Shown: one piece after another, positions 35,630-44,210 of the stretch
How positions within the stretch are numbered: position 1 is the stretch's first letter
How the letters are laid out: each line of letters opens with the position of its first letter
Assembly (NCBI RefSeq): GCF_029269265.1
Contig: NZ_JARIXP010000002.1
Location: forward strand, 82,792-146,791
Length of the DNA: 64,000 nt
Source: Rheinheimera sp. 1928-s
GTDB taxonomy: Bacteria; Pseudomonadota; Gammaproteobacteria; Enterobacterales; Alteromonadaceae
Direction of reading: 5' to 3'
Position numbers and translations under genes: made by a program
The notes under the pieces: generated by a model
Database searches by the model: none
Told to the model about the DNA's origin: nothing
The model's input: only the letters and a program-made list of their open reading frames with translations

Positions 35630-35658
35630 AAGGGGCAGATTAAATCTGCCCCTTTTCT
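35630..35658 (+). terminator. Terminator after the PspB-like gene
   Basis: AAGGGGCAGAT-TAA-ATCTGCCCCTT followed by TTCT: a perfect 11-bp stem starting seven bases after the stop codon. Confidence 0.85.
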
Positions 35659-35674
35659 ATCCAATCGACTCAAA

Positions 35675-35833
35675 GCTGCGGCTTCAAGTACGAAGGATCT
35701 ACCCAAAGTAATTGGAGTTGCAGCTAGGCGACAAGTGTTCTCGCCCAAGGAGCATAGTTGTCCTATGTGACTTCGGCGAGCCTCTCTCAACACGAGCAGG
35801 CAGTCAACAACGCTGCGGCTTCAAGTACGAAGG
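35675..35833. repeat. Intergenic element with 22-base direct terminal repeats and internal hairpin
   Basis: GCTGCGGCTTCAAGTACGAAGG occurs identically at 35675-35696 and 35812-35833. Between them 'ACCCAAAGTAATTGGAGTTGCAGC' (from 35701) begins an arm like those of palindromic extragenic elements of gammaproteobacteria. A long internal hairpin pairs CTCGCCCAAG (35740-35749) with CTTCGGCGAG (35771-35780), and CATAG (35753-35757) with CTATG (35763-35767). No coding capacity. It abuts the 3' end of guaA. A partial copy of the end repeat occurs near 21579-21600. Confidence 0.65.
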
Positions 35834-35838
35834 GGAGA

Positions 35839-37416
35839 TTATTCCCACTCAATAGTTGCTGGAGGCTTACCCGAGATGTCGTACACCACACGGGAAATAC
35901 CGTTCACTTCATTGATAATGCGGTTAGACACCTGACCTAACAGCTCGTATGGCAAATGTGCCCAATGTGCTGTCATAAAGTCGATAGTCTCTACGGCGCG
36001 GATAGACACAACCCAGTCGTATTTACGGCCATCGCCCATTACACCCACAGATTTCACTGGCAGGAATACAGTAAAAGCCTGACTGACTTTGTCGTACCAG
36101 CCTGAATTACGCAGCTCTTCGATAAAAATCGCGTCTGCTTTGCGTAATAAATCACAGTATTCTTTTTTCACTTCACCTAATACACGCACACCTAAACCCG
36201 GGCCTGGGAATGGGTGACGGTACAGCATGTCGTATGGCAAACCTAAAGCTAAACCTACTTTGCGCACTTCATCTTTAAAGAGTTCACGCAGTGGCTCGAC
36301 TAAGCCCATTTTCATATCAGCAGGTAAACCGCCAACATTATGGTGCGACTTAATCACATGAGCTTTACCGGTTTTAGACGCTGCAGATTCAATCACGTCA
36401 GGGTAAATTGTGCCCTGAGCTAACCAGCGAGCATTGCTTAGTTTTTTCGCTTCTTCGTCAAATACTTCGACGAAAACGCGACCTATGATTTTACGCTTGG
36501 CTTCAGGTTCAGCTTCACCTTTTAAGGCGTCGAGGAAACGGTTTTCAGCTTTGACATGAATAATGTTCAGACCAAAATGATCACCAAACATTTCCATCAC
36601 TTGCGTGCCTTCGTTTAAACGCAATAAGCCGTTATCGACAAAGACACAAGTCAGATTTTTGCCGATAGCGCGGTGTAATAACATAGCGACAACGGAAGAA
36701 TCGACACCACCTGATAAACCTAAAATAACCTGATCATCACCCACCTGCTTTTTGATGTTGGCAATAGCGTCATCAATGATGGTGGCCGGAGTCCAGAGTT
36801 TTTCACAACCACAGATATCAACCACAAACTGCTCTAACATGCGCAGGCCCTGACGGGTATGAGTCACTTCAGGGTGGAACTGTACGCCGTAGAACTGACG
36901 GGCTTCGTTAGCCATAGCGGCATGAGGGCAAGTTGGCGTTTGCGCAGTCGTGACAAAACCTTCTGGGATTTGTACGACTTTGTCGCCATGACTCATCCAG
37001 ACATCCAATAAGCCACGGCCTTGTTCGTTCAGATGATCTTCAATACCGGTGAACATGGCATTTTCTGCAATCAGTTCAACCTGAGCATAACCAAATTCGC
37101 GATGCTCGGAACCGGCCACTTTACCGCCCAGTTGCTCAGCCATGGTCTGCATGCCGTAGCACACACCCAGCACAGGCACGCCGGCTTCAAATACATAAGA
37201 TGGTGCGCGAGGCGAGCCAGCTTCAGTCACACTTTCAGGGCCGCCAGATAAAATAATACCGGTTGGAGCAAATTCAGCGATTTGTTCAGCAGTAACGTCC
37301 CATGCCCACAGCTCGCAGTAAACGCCAATTTCACGCACACGACGGGCGATCAGCTGAGTGTATTGCGAACCGAAGTCGAGGATCAGAATTCGATGGAAGT
37401 GAATGTTTTTGCTCAT
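35839..37416 (-). CDS. guaA: GMP synthase (glutamine-hydrolysing)
   Basis: 525 residues from ATG 37416, the same length as E. coli GuaA; AAGGTG lies just upstream, while the GTG two codons earlier is not needed. The class I glutaminase domain ([14 protein letters not shown], nucleophile in 'GVCYGMQ', 'HPEVTHT') precedes the ATP pyrophosphatase domain with the P-loop-like '[12 protein letters not shown]'. The dimerisation tail is 'RPFPGPGL'-type ([15 protein letters not shown] ... KPPATIEWE). It aminates XMP to GMP. Second gene of guaBA, 72 bases after guaB. Confidence 0.98.
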   Translation of the reverse strand: MSKNIHFHRILILDFGSQYTQLIARRVREIGVYCELWAWDVTAEQIAEFAPTGIILSGGPESVTEAGSPRAPSYVFEAGVPVLGVCYGMQTMAEQLGGKVAGSEHREFGYAQVELIAENAMFTGIEDHLNEQGRGLLDVWMSHGDKVVQIPEGFVTTAQTPTCPHAAMANEARQFYGVQFHPEVTHTRQGLRMLEQFVVDICGCEKLWTPATIIDDAIANIKKQVGDDQVILGLSGGVDSSVVAMLLHRAIGKNLTCVFVDNGLLRLNEGTQVMEMFGDHFGLNIIHVKAENRFLDALKGEAEPEAKRKIIGRVFVEVFDEEAKKLSNARWLAQGTIYPDVIESAASKTGKAHVIKSHHNVGGLPADMKMGLVEPLRELFKDEVRKVGLALGLPYDMLYRHPFPGPGLGVRVLGEVKKEYCDLLRKADAIFIEELRNSGWYDKVSQAFTVFLPVKSVGVMGDGRKYDWVVSIRAVETIDFMTAHWAHLPYELLGQVSNRIINEVNGISRVVYDISGKPPATIEWE

Positions 37417-37442
37417 AATCACCTTAGTAACAAATGTCGAAT

Positions 37443-37479
37443 GGATAAAACACAGAGGCTGGCAAAACGCCAGCCTCTG
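37443..37479 (-). terminator. Intercistronic hairpin between guaB and guaA
   Basis: CAGAGGCTGGC-5 bases-GCCAGCCTCTG, a perfect 11-bp stem 10 bases past the guaB stop, followed on the minus strand by TGTTTTATCC. It has the shape of a terminator but lies inside the operon, so it may reduce guaA relative to guaB or protect the guaB message. Confidence 0.65.
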
Positions 37480-37488
37480 ATTAAGCGG

Positions 37489-38958
37489 TTAACCTAAGCG
37501 GTAGTTTGGTGCTTCTTTGGTGATTTGCACATCATGCACGTGCGACTCACCCATACCAGCAGAAGTTACTTTGACAAAGACCGGCTTAGTGCGGACTTCA
37601 GCAATAGTAGAGCAACCTGTTAAGCCCATAGAAGAGCGCAGGCCCCCCATTTGCTGGTGAATAATAGTGCCGATTGGGCCTTTGTACGCCACACGGCCTT
37701 CGATACCTTCAGGCACTAACTTCTCAGCGTTGTTGCTGCCCTGGAAGTAACGGTCAGATGAGCCATTACGTTGTGCCATAGCACCTAATGAACCCATACC
37801 ACGGTAAGATTTGTAGTAGCGCCCCTGATACAGTTCAACATCGCCCGGCGCTTCTTCAGTACCGGCAAACATTGAACCTACCATCACGCAATGCGCACCA
37901 GCCACTAAAGCTTTAGCTATATCACCTGAGAAGCGGATACCGCCGTCAGCGATAATACAAACGTCCATGCCCTGTACGCCATCTACTGCATCAGAGATAG
38001 CTGTCAGTTGAGGTACACCACAACCTGTGACAATACGGGTGGTACAAATAGAACCTGGGCCTATACCCACTTTCACAGCGTTGGCACCAGCCAGAGCTAA
38101 AGCTTTTGCGCCTTCAGCTGTGGCGACGTTACCGGCCACTATTTGTAAATCAGGGTATAAAGCGCGGGTTTGACGGACCCGGTCTAACACACCTTCAGAG
38201 TGACCGTGTGAGGTATCTATTAATAAAATATCTACACCAGCTTCAACTAAAGCAGCAATACGTTCGTCTGTGCCAGGGCCTACGCCCACAGCAGCGCCCA
38301 CACGTAAGCGCCCAAATTCGTCTTTACAGGCGTTTGGTTTGCTGGCGGCTTTGTTGTAATCCTGTACTGTGATCAGACCTTTTAATTTAAAAGCATTGTC
38401 GACCACTAATACTTTTTCAATACGGTGCTTGTGCATTAAAGCCAAAGCTTCAGCACGTGGACCAGCTTCGTTCACTGTAACCAAACGCTCTTTTGGCGTC
38501 ATCACAGAAGAAATAGCCAGCTGTGGATTGGTTTCAACGTTCAGGTCACGACCTGTCACTATGCCAACCAGGTTGTTGTCAGCATCGACCACAGGGAAAC
38601 CAGAGAAACCATGTTGAGCTGCCAGTTGCTGCACTTCACGGATACTTTGTTCCGGACGTACAGTCACAGGGTCTGAGACTACACCACTTTCGTATTTTTT
38701 TACTTTACGAACATTGGCTGCCTGCTCTTCGATGGTCATATTTTTGTGAATAAAACCTAAACCGCCTTCCTGTGCTAAAGCAATAGCTAAACGGGCCTCG
38801 GTGACAGTGTCCATAGACGCCGATACCATAGGAATATTTAACGTAATTTTGCTGGTCAATTGAGTCCGCAGGTCTGCGGTATGGGGTAACACAGTGGAGT
38901 GCGCCGGTACAAGTAACACGTCGTCAAATGTAATGGCTTCTTTCACGATCCTGAGCAT
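37489..38958 (-). CDS. guaB: Inosine-5'-monophosphate dehydrogenase
   Basis: 489 residues from ATG 38958 (E. coli 488), starting [16 protein letters not shown]; the open frame continues 44 codons upstream but through the promoter region and overlapping xseA. TIM-barrel enzyme with paired CBS domains (about 95-205), the catalytic Cys in '[11 protein letters not shown]', the flap 'GMGSLGAM' and '[15 protein letters not shown]'. It oxidises IMP to XMP with NAD+, the first committed step to GMP. Operon with guaA; divergent from xseA as in E. coli. Confidence 0.98.
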   Translation of the reverse strand: MLRIVKEAITFDDVLLVPAHSTVLPHTADLRTQLTSKITLNIPMVSASMDTVTEARLAIALAQEGGLGFIHKNMTIEEQAANVRKVKKYESGVVSDPVTVRPEQSIREVQQLAAQHGFSGFPVVDADNNLVGIVTGRDLNVETNPQLAISSVMTPKERLVTVNEAGPRAEALALMHKHRIEKVLVVDNAFKLKGLITVQDYNKAASKPNACKDEFGRLRVGAAVGVGPGTDERIAALVEAGVDILLIDTSHGHSEGVLDRVRQTRALYPDLQIVAGNVATAEGAKALALAGANAVKVGIGPGSICTTRIVTGCGVPQLTAISDAVDGVQGMDVCIIADGGIRFSGDIAKALVAGAHCVMVGSMFAGTEEAPGDVELYQGRYYKSYRGMGSLGAMAQRNGSSDRYFQGSNNAEKLVPEGIEGRVAYKGPIGTIIHQQMGGLRSSMGLTGCSTIAEVRTKPVFVKVTSAGMGESHVHDVQITKEAPNYRLG

Positions 38959-39005
38959 TGCAACAATCTCGCTGTTAAAAAAAGAGGGGGGAATGTTGCG
39001 GCGCA

Positions 39006-39034
39006 ATTTTATCCGCTTTTGCGCCTTGCCACAA
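39006..39034 (-). promoter_or_regulatory. Candidate guaBA promoter
   Basis: On the minus strand TTGTGG (39034-39029) and TAAAAT (39011-39006) are separated by 17 bases, placing transcription start about 40 bases before the guaB ATG. The xseA start lies 55 bases away on the other strand. Confidence 0.5.
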
Positions 39035-39088
39035 TCAATTTTTCGCTTTTGTGTTACATTAACTGCCTGAACCACCGGAATCCAAGCC

Positions 39089-40441
39089 ATGTCGCAAGCT
39101 GATATTTACACTGTCTCCCGTTTAAACTCTGAAGTTCGCCTGACACTTGAGCTGCAATTTCGCCAGCTCTGGTTAGTGGGTGAAGTGTCCAATTTTATCG
39201 CTGCCTCTTCCGGCCACTGGTACTTTTCGTTAAAAGATCAGGCTGCTCAGGTCAAAGTGGCAATGTTTAAACAAAGCAACAGATACGCCAGCCTGCAGCC
39301 AAAAAATGGTCAGCAAATTTTGATCCGAGCCCGTATCAGTGTGTACGAACCCCGTGGTGAATATCAATTATTGGCCGATATGCTGGAACCTGCTGGTGAC
39401 GGCCTGCTAAAACAGCAATACGAACAAATCAAAGCCACTTTAGCCGCCGAAGGTTTGTTAGCGCCAGAGCGCAAAAAGCCGCTACCAAAAAAAGTACAAA
39501 AAGTTGGAGTGGTCACCTCCCCTACAGGCGCAGCCATTCGCGATATCATTACAGTACTGCAACGCCGCGCTCCTGCCCTGGAAGTTATTATTTATCCTTG
39601 TTTAGTTCAGGGTACTCAGGCTCCGGCGCAAATTTACAATGCCATTCAAAAAGCCATCTCCCGCAATGAAGTGGATGTGCTGCTGATTGGCCGTGGTGGT
39701 GGCTCACTCGAAGATTTATGGTGTTTTAACGATGAACAGGTAGCGCGCTTAATAGCCCACTGCCCTATTCCAACCGTCAGTGCTGTAGGTCATGAAATAG
39801 ACTTTACCATAGCCGACTTTGTGGCCGATGTGCGTGCAGCCACGCCATCAGCTGCAGCTGAGCTGGTATCACCTGATCAGCAACAACAACTGCAGCTAGT
39901 GCTCTCAGCAGAGCAACGCTTGCAACGTTCGATGCAAAGCTACTTAAGGCAGCAGCAGCCGCGTTTAACGGCTTTGGTGCATCGCTTAACTTTGCTTGAC
40001 CCGGCACGACGTTTACAGCAACAGCAGCAGTATCTGGATGAATTACAGATGAGGTTGCAAAATGCCTTGCTACGACGCATCGATAAAGCGACCCAACAGC
40101 AGCAGTTTTTGCGACATCGTTTACAGCAACTGACGCCACTGGTGCGGATTAAACAGCAGCAACAAAAGCTGAGTCAGCACAACCATCAGTTGCACCAATC
40201 CATGCAGCAAGTGCTAAAGCAAAAGCAGCAGCAGTGGTTATTGCAAAGCAGCCGTTTGCATACGGTCAGCCCACTGGCGACTTTAGAGCGCGGCTACAGC
40301 ATCAGCTTTGATGAACAGCAGCAAGTGATCACTGATGCATCGAAGTTACAGCCAGGCCAACAGGTAAAAACCCAGCTGGCAAAGGGGCATTTTATCGCCC
40401 GTATAGAACAGATTTCTGCCCCCTCTGATGCAATAAACTGA
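39089..40441 (+). CDS. xseA: Exodeoxyribonuclease VII large subunit
   Basis: 450 residues (E. coli 456). The N-terminal OB-fold ([24 protein letters not shown]) is followed by the catalytic core '[20 protein letters not shown]', '[17 protein letters not shown]', '[17 protein letters not shown]' and '[28 protein letters not shown]'. A glutamine-rich coiled coil fills about 265-400, and a short C-terminal '[11 protein letters not shown]' segment follows. With XseB it digests single-stranded DNA. The stop overlaps the next gene by one base (TGATG). Confidence 0.97.
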   Translation: MSQADIYTVSRLNSEVRLTLELQFRQLWLVGEVSNFIAASSGHWYFSLKDQAAQVKVAMFKQSNRYASLQPKNGQQILIRARISVYEPRGEYQLLADMLEPAGDGLLKQQYEQIKATLAAEGLLAPERKKPLPKKVQKVGVVTSPTGAAIRDIITVLQRRAPALEVIIYPCLVQGTQAPAQIYNAIQKAISRNEVDVLLIGRGGGSLEDLWCFNDEQVARLIAHCPIPTVSAVGHEIDFTIADFVADVRAATPSAAAELVSPDQQQQLQLVLSAEQRLQRSMQSYLRQQQPRLTALVHRLTLLDPARRLQQQQQYLDELQMRLQNALLRRIDKATQQQQFLRHRLQQLTPLVRIKQQQQKLSQHNHQLHQSMQQVLKQKQQQWLLQSSRLHTVSPLATLERGYSISFDEQQQVITDASKLQPGQQVKTQLAKGHFIARIEQISAPSDAIN

Positions 40442-40893
40442 TGCCGCAAACTGATATCAGGCAAGTCGCCACAGAATTAGTCCAACTGCTTGGCCCAACA
40501 GACTGGGCCATAGGCGGCAGCTTTTTACTGCACTGTTATGGCATAGAACCACAAGCCAGGGATTTGGATTTAGTCTGCACATTGGAACGCTTTGAACAGT
40601 TTAAAACCCTGCTCAGTCAGTATGCTCACACTGTGCCTGTATCGCTACATCCCATTTATCGCAGCAAGGGCTTTGCCCGTTTCAATAAAAATGGTCTTGT
40701 GATCGAACTGATGGCGGGCATACAAGTGCTGAAAGACGACGGTTTGCAGCAATTTTTATTTCAGCCAGAGAAAACCTGTTGGCAGTTGGGTTTGCCTTTG
40801 ATGCAACTGTCGGATTGGCTTGAGTTGTATCAGTTGTTTGAGCGGCCAAAGCGCGTGGCGCAGCTACAGCACTACTTGAACTCAACCCCCTGA
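40441..40893 (+). CDS. Pol-beta-fold nucleotidyltransferase-like protein coupled to xseA
   Basis: 150 residues. 'WAIGGSFLLHCYGIEPQARDLDLV' contains the G-G-S...D-x-D signature of the minimal nucleotidyltransferase superfamily, with D56 and D58 as likely metal ligands. An acidic residue in 'LVIELMAGIQV' fits the third ligand. No further domain follows. Its ATG overlaps the xseA stop, so it is translationally coupled to a DNase subunit. Relatives include MNT antitoxins, AbiEii and aminoglycoside nucleotidyltransferases; no HEPN partner is adjacent. Function unknown. Confidence 0.7.
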   Translation: MPQTDIRQVATELVQLLGPTDWAIGGSFLLHCYGIEPQARDLDLVCTLERFEQFKTLLSQYAHTVPVSLHPIYRSKGFARFNKNGLVIELMAGIQVLKDDGLQQFLFQPEKTCWQLGLPLMQLSDWLELYQLFERPKRVAQLQHYLNSTP

Positions 40894-41000
40894 GTCATTA
40901 GTTCGCAAATATAAAAGTCCAAAACTCAACCACTTAGACCTCATCTCGTTCAAATGTATAAAATGCTCAAAAAAAGTACTTGCCAGCAGGCACAATTAAA

Positions 41001-41020
41001 AATATGATAATCATCATATT
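41001..41020. promoter_or_regulatory. Operator O1 upstream of the TetR gene
   Basis: AATATGAT-AATC-ATCATATT, a perfect 8-bp inverted repeat, 20 bases before the tetR-type ATG at 41041. The same arms occur before the SDR gene at 41664-41683, with only the 4-base spacer changed. Confidence 0.8.
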
Positions 41021-41040
41021 AGCAACTGCAGGCCATTTTG

Positions 41041-41628
41041 ATGACAGCTTTAAGTAAAAAAGAGATGACCCACCAGCGAATTCTGCAGACTGCTGCAAAA
41101 ATTATTCGCCGGGATGGCTTTGACTCTTTGGCTGTAGCTGATGTGATGAAACAAGCGGGTTTAACACACGGCGGCTTCTATGCGCATTTTGCCAACAGAG
41201 ACGCATTGTTGGCCGAGGCCTTAGGGTATGCAGGCGCTGAATCTGCAGAAATACTCAGACAAAGCCTGGCACAAGCCATCAGTGAAGGCGGTGAACCACT
41301 CACCGCCTTTATCGAAATCTACCTGTCAGAGCAACACCTGAACAATTGCACTGAAGGTGCAGGTTGTCCTGTTGCAGCACTTGGTTCAGATTTTTTCCGA
41401 CTGGACACAACGACAAAAGCTATAGCAGGCAAACTTATTGAGGCTTATGTGGAAAAAGTGCAAGAGCTGAGCAATCAAAAGCTAAACCGCGAGAGTGCGT
41501 TTTTACTGACCAGCACATTAATTGGCGCGCTTCAGCTGGCACGGGGTTTAAAAGGCACAGCTCAGGCCAGCTTTTATTTAACAGCAAGCCGTGAAGATTT
41601 AGTTCGACGTCATTCAGATAGTCAGTAA
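41041..41628 (+). CDS. TetR-family repressor
   Basis: 195 residues from ATG 41041 (a TTG directly before it is not needed). The N-terminal HTH region 'RILQTAAKIIRRDGFDSLAVADVMKQAGLTHGGFYAHFANRDALLAEAL' is typical. The C-terminal domain contains 'NCTEGAGCPVAALGSDFFR', a Cys-containing loop shared by a TetR subgroup related to redox/electrophile responders such as NemR-like proteins; ligand unknown. Its own promoter and that of the following SDR gene carry matching palindromes, indicating autoregulation and control of the SDR. Confidence 0.9.
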   Translation: MTALSKKEMTHQRILQTAAKIIRRDGFDSLAVADVMKQAGLTHGGFYAHFANRDALLAEALGYAGAESAEILRQSLAQAISEGGEPLTAFIEIYLSEQHLNNCTEGAGCPVAALGSDFFRLDTTTKAIAGKLIEAYVEKVQELSNQKLNRESAFLLTSTLIGALQLARGLKGTAQASFYLTASREDLVRRHSDSQ

Positions 41629-41663
41629 AACTAATAAGCGGGTTAACCCTTTTTTTAAATCAA

Positions 41664-41683
41664 AATATGATAACCATCATATT
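41664..41683. promoter_or_regulatory. Operator O2 upstream of the SDR gene
   Basis: AATATGAT-AACC-ATCATATT, arms identical to those at 41001-41020, located 17 bases before the SDR ATG and 35 bases after the tetR stop. Predicted target of the TetR protein. Confidence 0.8.
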
Positions 41684-41700
41684 AAAGCGAGGCAAATGCG

Positions 41701-42411
41701 ATGAAACTTGAAAATGCAGTGGTATTGGTAACAGGTGCTAACCGTGGTTTAGGTTTAGCTTTTGCAAAAGAAGCACTGGCCCGTGGCGCTCGTAAAGTGT
41801 ATGCCGCAGCACGCAACCCGGACAGCATCACACTGGAAGGTGTTATTCCGATGAAACTAGATGTGACTAACAAAGACGATATAGCAAAGTTGGTTGAACA
41901 ATGTTCAGATCTTACCTTGTTAATCAATAACGCTGGTGTAGCCGAACTTGGCGCCATGCTAGCCGACGATGCTGAAACCATGATGCGCCGTCAGTTGGAA
42001 ACTAACCTCTATGGCCCACTGCGTTTAACTCAGAGTTTTGCGCCTGTACTGGCGAACAACGGCGGTGGTGGCATTATCAATGTGTTGTCGATTGCCAGCT
42101 GGATCACAGGCCCATTATTGGCCACCTACTCCGTAACTAAATCTGCAGCCTGGTCTATGACCAATGCGGTGCGTCAGGAACTGGCGGCTCAACAGACTCA
42201 GGTATTGGGTTTGCACGTAGGTTTTATCGACACAGATTTAACCAAAGGTTTAGACGTGCCTAAAGTATCAGCGGAACAAGTGGTGAATCGTACTTTTGAT
42301 GGTTTAGAGCAAGGTGCCGATCAGGTACTGGCCGATGAACCTACTCAAATGATTCATCAGGCGCTGTCTTCAGCCCCACAAGTGTATTTGCACGCACTGC
42401 CAGGACATTAA
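41701..42411 (+). CDS. Short-chain dehydrogenase/reductase under TetR control
   Basis: 236 residues. Classical SDR: cofactor motif 'TGANRGLGLAFA', 'LLINNAG' and the catalytic Ser/Tyr/Lys in 'SIAS' and 'YSVTK' (about 136-155). The dinucleotide acceptor strand ends 'YAAARNPDSI', with Arg suggesting NADPH. Substrate not deducible. Immediately follows the tetR-type gene, has its own operator, and is followed by a terminator. GCGAGGC precedes the ATG. Confidence 0.9.
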   Translation: MKLENAVVLVTGANRGLGLAFAKEALARGARKVYAAARNPDSITLEGVIPMKLDVTNKDDIAKLVEQCSDLTLLINNAGVAELGAMLADDAETMMRRQLETNLYGPLRLTQSFAPVLANNGGGGIINVLSIASWITGPLLATYSVTKSAAWSMTNAVRQELAAQQTQVLGLHVGFIDTDLTKGLDVPKVSAEQVVNRTFDGLEQGADQVLADEPTQMIHQALSSAPQVYLHALPGH

Positions 42412-42423
42412 TGCTAACAAAAT

Positions 42424-42470
42424 CCCCAGGGCGAACTACAAGTTTTTACTGTTCGCCGGGGGTGTTTTCT
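42424..42470 (+). terminator. Terminator after the SDR gene
   Basis: CCCCAGGGCGAAC-14 bases-GTTCGCCGGGGG followed by TGTTTTCTGTT: an 11-bp stem with a small bulge, starting 13 bases after the SDR stop. It lies before the true start of the next gene. Confidence 0.75.
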
Positions 42471-42518
42471 GTTCTGATAATTGCTGCTGTAACTTGTAAT
42501 TTAAAGGGCGGAAAACCA

Positions 42519-43052
42519 ATGAAAGTAAAAGTATTTATAGCCACCAGCCTGGACGGTTTTATCGCTAAAAAAGATGGCGACATTCAGTGGTTAACTTCTG
42601 CCACAGACTCAACAGACGATCATGGCTACAGCGCTTTTATGTCTGGCATTGATCTGATTCTGATGGGCCGGGCCACCTTTGAAAAAGTGCTGAGTTTTGG
42701 TATTGAATGGCCCTATCCAATTAAAACCATAGTGTTGAGCCATCAGCTAAGCTCCGCTGATTTACCGCCTGAACTACAAGACAAAGTAGAGATCCGTCAG
42801 GGCGCTATGGTTGATATTCTTCATCAGCTTAAGCAGCAAGGTTATAAAGCTGTTTATCTGGATGGCGGCAATATCATCCAACAAAGCCTGCGCCATAACC
42901 TGGTGGATGAATTGACGCTCACCCGTATACCGGTGCTGATAGGTGAAGGTATACCGCTGTTTGGTACTTTGGCTGCAGATCTGAAACTACAACATTTGGA
43001 AACCAGGGTGTACCAGAGTGGTTTTGTGCAGAGCAGGTATGGTTGCAGATAA
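42519..43052 (+). CDS. RibD C-terminal/dihydrofolate reductase-fold protein
   Basis: 177 residues from ATG 42519 with GGGCGG upstream; a longer frame to 42411 runs through the terminator and is rejected. The N-terminus 'MKVKVFIATSLDGFIAKKDGDIQWL' is the YyaP/YwjB-type DHFR-fold signature. 'LILMGRATFEKVLSFGIEWPYP' (nucleotide-binding GR.T.E) and 'YLDGGNIIQQSL', 'LIGEGIPLFG' also match. Likely an NADPH-dependent reductase of unknown substrate; these are often annotated dihydrofolate reductase but differ from FolA. Confidence 0.85.
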   Translation: MKVKVFIATSLDGFIAKKDGDIQWLTSATDSTDDHGYSAFMSGIDLILMGRATFEKVLSFGIEWPYPIKTIVLSHQLSSADLPPELQDKVEIRQGAMVDILHQLKQQGYKAVYLDGGNIIQQSLRHNLVDELTLTRIPVLIGEGIPLFGTLAADLKLQHLETRVYQSGFVQSRYGCR

Positions 43053-43129
43053 GCGGGAGCTGAAATAAATCCAGCGTACATCGCAAAACCTGACCCCAGC
43101 CTTTAGTTGCTATTAGCTACATGTTTTAC

Positions 43130-43235
43130 TTTAAAGCTTTCGCCTTTGGCGAGATACTTTCTTTGGCTTCGCCAAAAGACAAATATCCAAAGAAAAGGCG
43201 ACCCCAAGTCGCAGCGAAAGTCCGGCCCAATGGGG
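43130..43235. repeat. Nested palindromic extragenic element
   Basis: Several hairpins are packed together: TCGCC-TTT-GGCGA (43140-43152), TTTGGC-TTC-GCCAAA (43162-43176) and GCGAC-CCCAA-GTCGC (43198-43212). Longer-range pairing is possible between CGCCTTT (43141-43147) and AAAGGCG (43194-43200), and between CTTTCTTTGG (43157-43166) and CCAAAGAAAAG (43187-43197). No coding potential. It is a REP-like element at one side of the unrecognised gene 43277-43987. Confidence 0.6.
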
Positions 43236-43276
43236 ATTTGGTGCCAGTAGTTGGTATGACTTTTTAGATCTTTGGC

Positions 43277-43987
43277 TCAACTTTCTTTCTGTAATGTCGA
43301 TGGGTCTACTATTGACTCTGGGCCTGAATCATTGTCGCTATAAAACCATCCATCTTCCTCACTCCGAGCTAGAGATTCGGAATATTCATTGAGTTCATAT
43401 TCCAGCTCTTCATAAAATTCTAAATGATCATCTTGCTCGCTTTCGTCGTCAATATACGTTTTGATTGGTTGAAGGACTCTTGTGGTTAAAACGCCTGCAG
43501 ACTTTAACGGAGCGCTATCAATCTGTGCAGCTGGAGTCAAATTTAACTTCGCCTGCGTGATTCTCCTATGCCCCTTCCCTTCTACATTAAAGAGACGCCC
43601 TTCTCTTCGTACAACGATATCTGAGTACCCATCAGCCAGCATCTCTTTAGCATACTGTGCAGCTGCTTTGAAGGAATCAAAATGCTTAGCTGTGATCTCT
43701 GTGGTAGCTACTAAACGGATATTCTCGGCCGGTTTTATAGGCGCATTAGGGACTGACTGTTGATCTATGTCCTTTTCCCAATTCACAGGGGCATTTTTCT
43801 GATTCAGAAAGAACACGATTAAACCAAATACTATGGTTGAGAAGACCAGAATTTTCGGGATGGCATTATCAATGCAGTGACTTTGAAAGCAGGCGTTATA
43901 GAAAAAAACCTGATTCAAGAACATCAAAGCGGAAAAAACAAAAAAGAATCCAAAAATGTAAACGATAATTCTAGCAAAAGCTTCCAT
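43277..43987 (-). CDS. Unrecognised two-TM protein with acidic tail
   Basis: 236 residues; no family recognised. Two hydrophobic helices (about 5-30 and 44-62) are separated by a short loop with two cysteines (CFQSHC). A soluble region of about 100 residues contains 'SFKAAAQYAKEMLADGYSDIVVRREGRLFNVEGKGHRRI', which reads like a small repeated-fold module. The C-terminal 70 residues are strongly acidic (EELEYELNEYSES). By eye the gene is somewhat AT-richer than its neighbours and it is flanked on both sides by palindromic repeats, so it may be a recent arrival between the RibD-like gene and der. Confidence 0.6.
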   Translation of the reverse strand: MEAFARIIVYIFGFFFVFSALMFLNQVFFYNACFQSHCIDNAIPKILVFSTIVFGLIVFFLNQKNAPVNWEKDIDQQSVPNAPIKPAENIRLVATTEITAKHFDSFKAAAQYAKEMLADGYSDIVVRREGRLFNVEGKGHRRITQAKLNLTPAAQIDSAPLKSAGVLTTRVLQPIKTYIDDESEQDDHLEFYEELEYELNEYSESLARSEEDGWFYSDNDSGPESIVDPSTLQKES

Positions 43988-44040
43988 ACCTAAATGTCCT
44001 TGTTTAGTTTAAACGTCGTAATAATATGCATCAAAGCGTG

Positions 44041-44139
44041 AGCTGTAACACAACTTAGCAGACCGTGTTTCGCAGGGATAGCGAAACACGAGCCTACATG
44101 GATGTATTCACGGCGTGTCTGCGTGTTGAGTTACAACTC
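44041..44139. repeat. MITE-like inverted-repeat element
   Basis: Outer arms GTAACACAAC..GCAGAC..GTG (from 44045) and CACGGCGTGTCTGCGTGTTGAGTTAC (to about 44134) are imperfect inverted copies. The centre holds a perfect 10-bp hairpin, CGTGTTTCGC-AGGGATA-GCGAAACACG (44064-44090). About 90 bases in all, non-coding, next to the start of the unrecognised gene. Wording such as 'gagcctacatggatgtattcacgg' between the arms looks like a widespread extragenic repeat of this bacterial group (recollection, not checked). Confidence 0.6.
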
Positions 44140-44170
44140 CGCAGCAACCAGACTTGATATAAAAAATACG

Positions 44171-44204
44171 CCACAAACAACAAGGCCAGCTTTCGCTGGC
44201 CTTG
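44171..44204 (-). terminator. Terminator of der
   Basis: CAAGGCCAGC-GAAA-GCTGGCCTTG on the minus strand, a perfect 10-bp stem with a GNRA loop seven bases after the der stop, then TTGTTTGTG. Confidence 0.8.
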
Positions 44205-44210
44205 TAAAAC

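Noticed and set aside
35655..35838. CRISPR-like repeat unit (two identical 22-mers)
   Set aside because: Only two copies, spaced by 115 bases with internal palindromes; this is a palindromic extragenic element, not a CRISPR array.
38959..39090. N-terminal extension of guaB by 44 codons
   Set aside because: The extra part is not like any IMP dehydrogenase N-terminus, crosses the promoter and overlaps the start of xseA; the start at 38958 gives the usual 489 residues.
42411..42518. Coupling of the RibD-like gene to the SDR through an overlapping start at 42411
   Set aside because: The frame from 42411 reads through a strong terminator hairpin; the conserved protein starts at 42519 behind its own SD.
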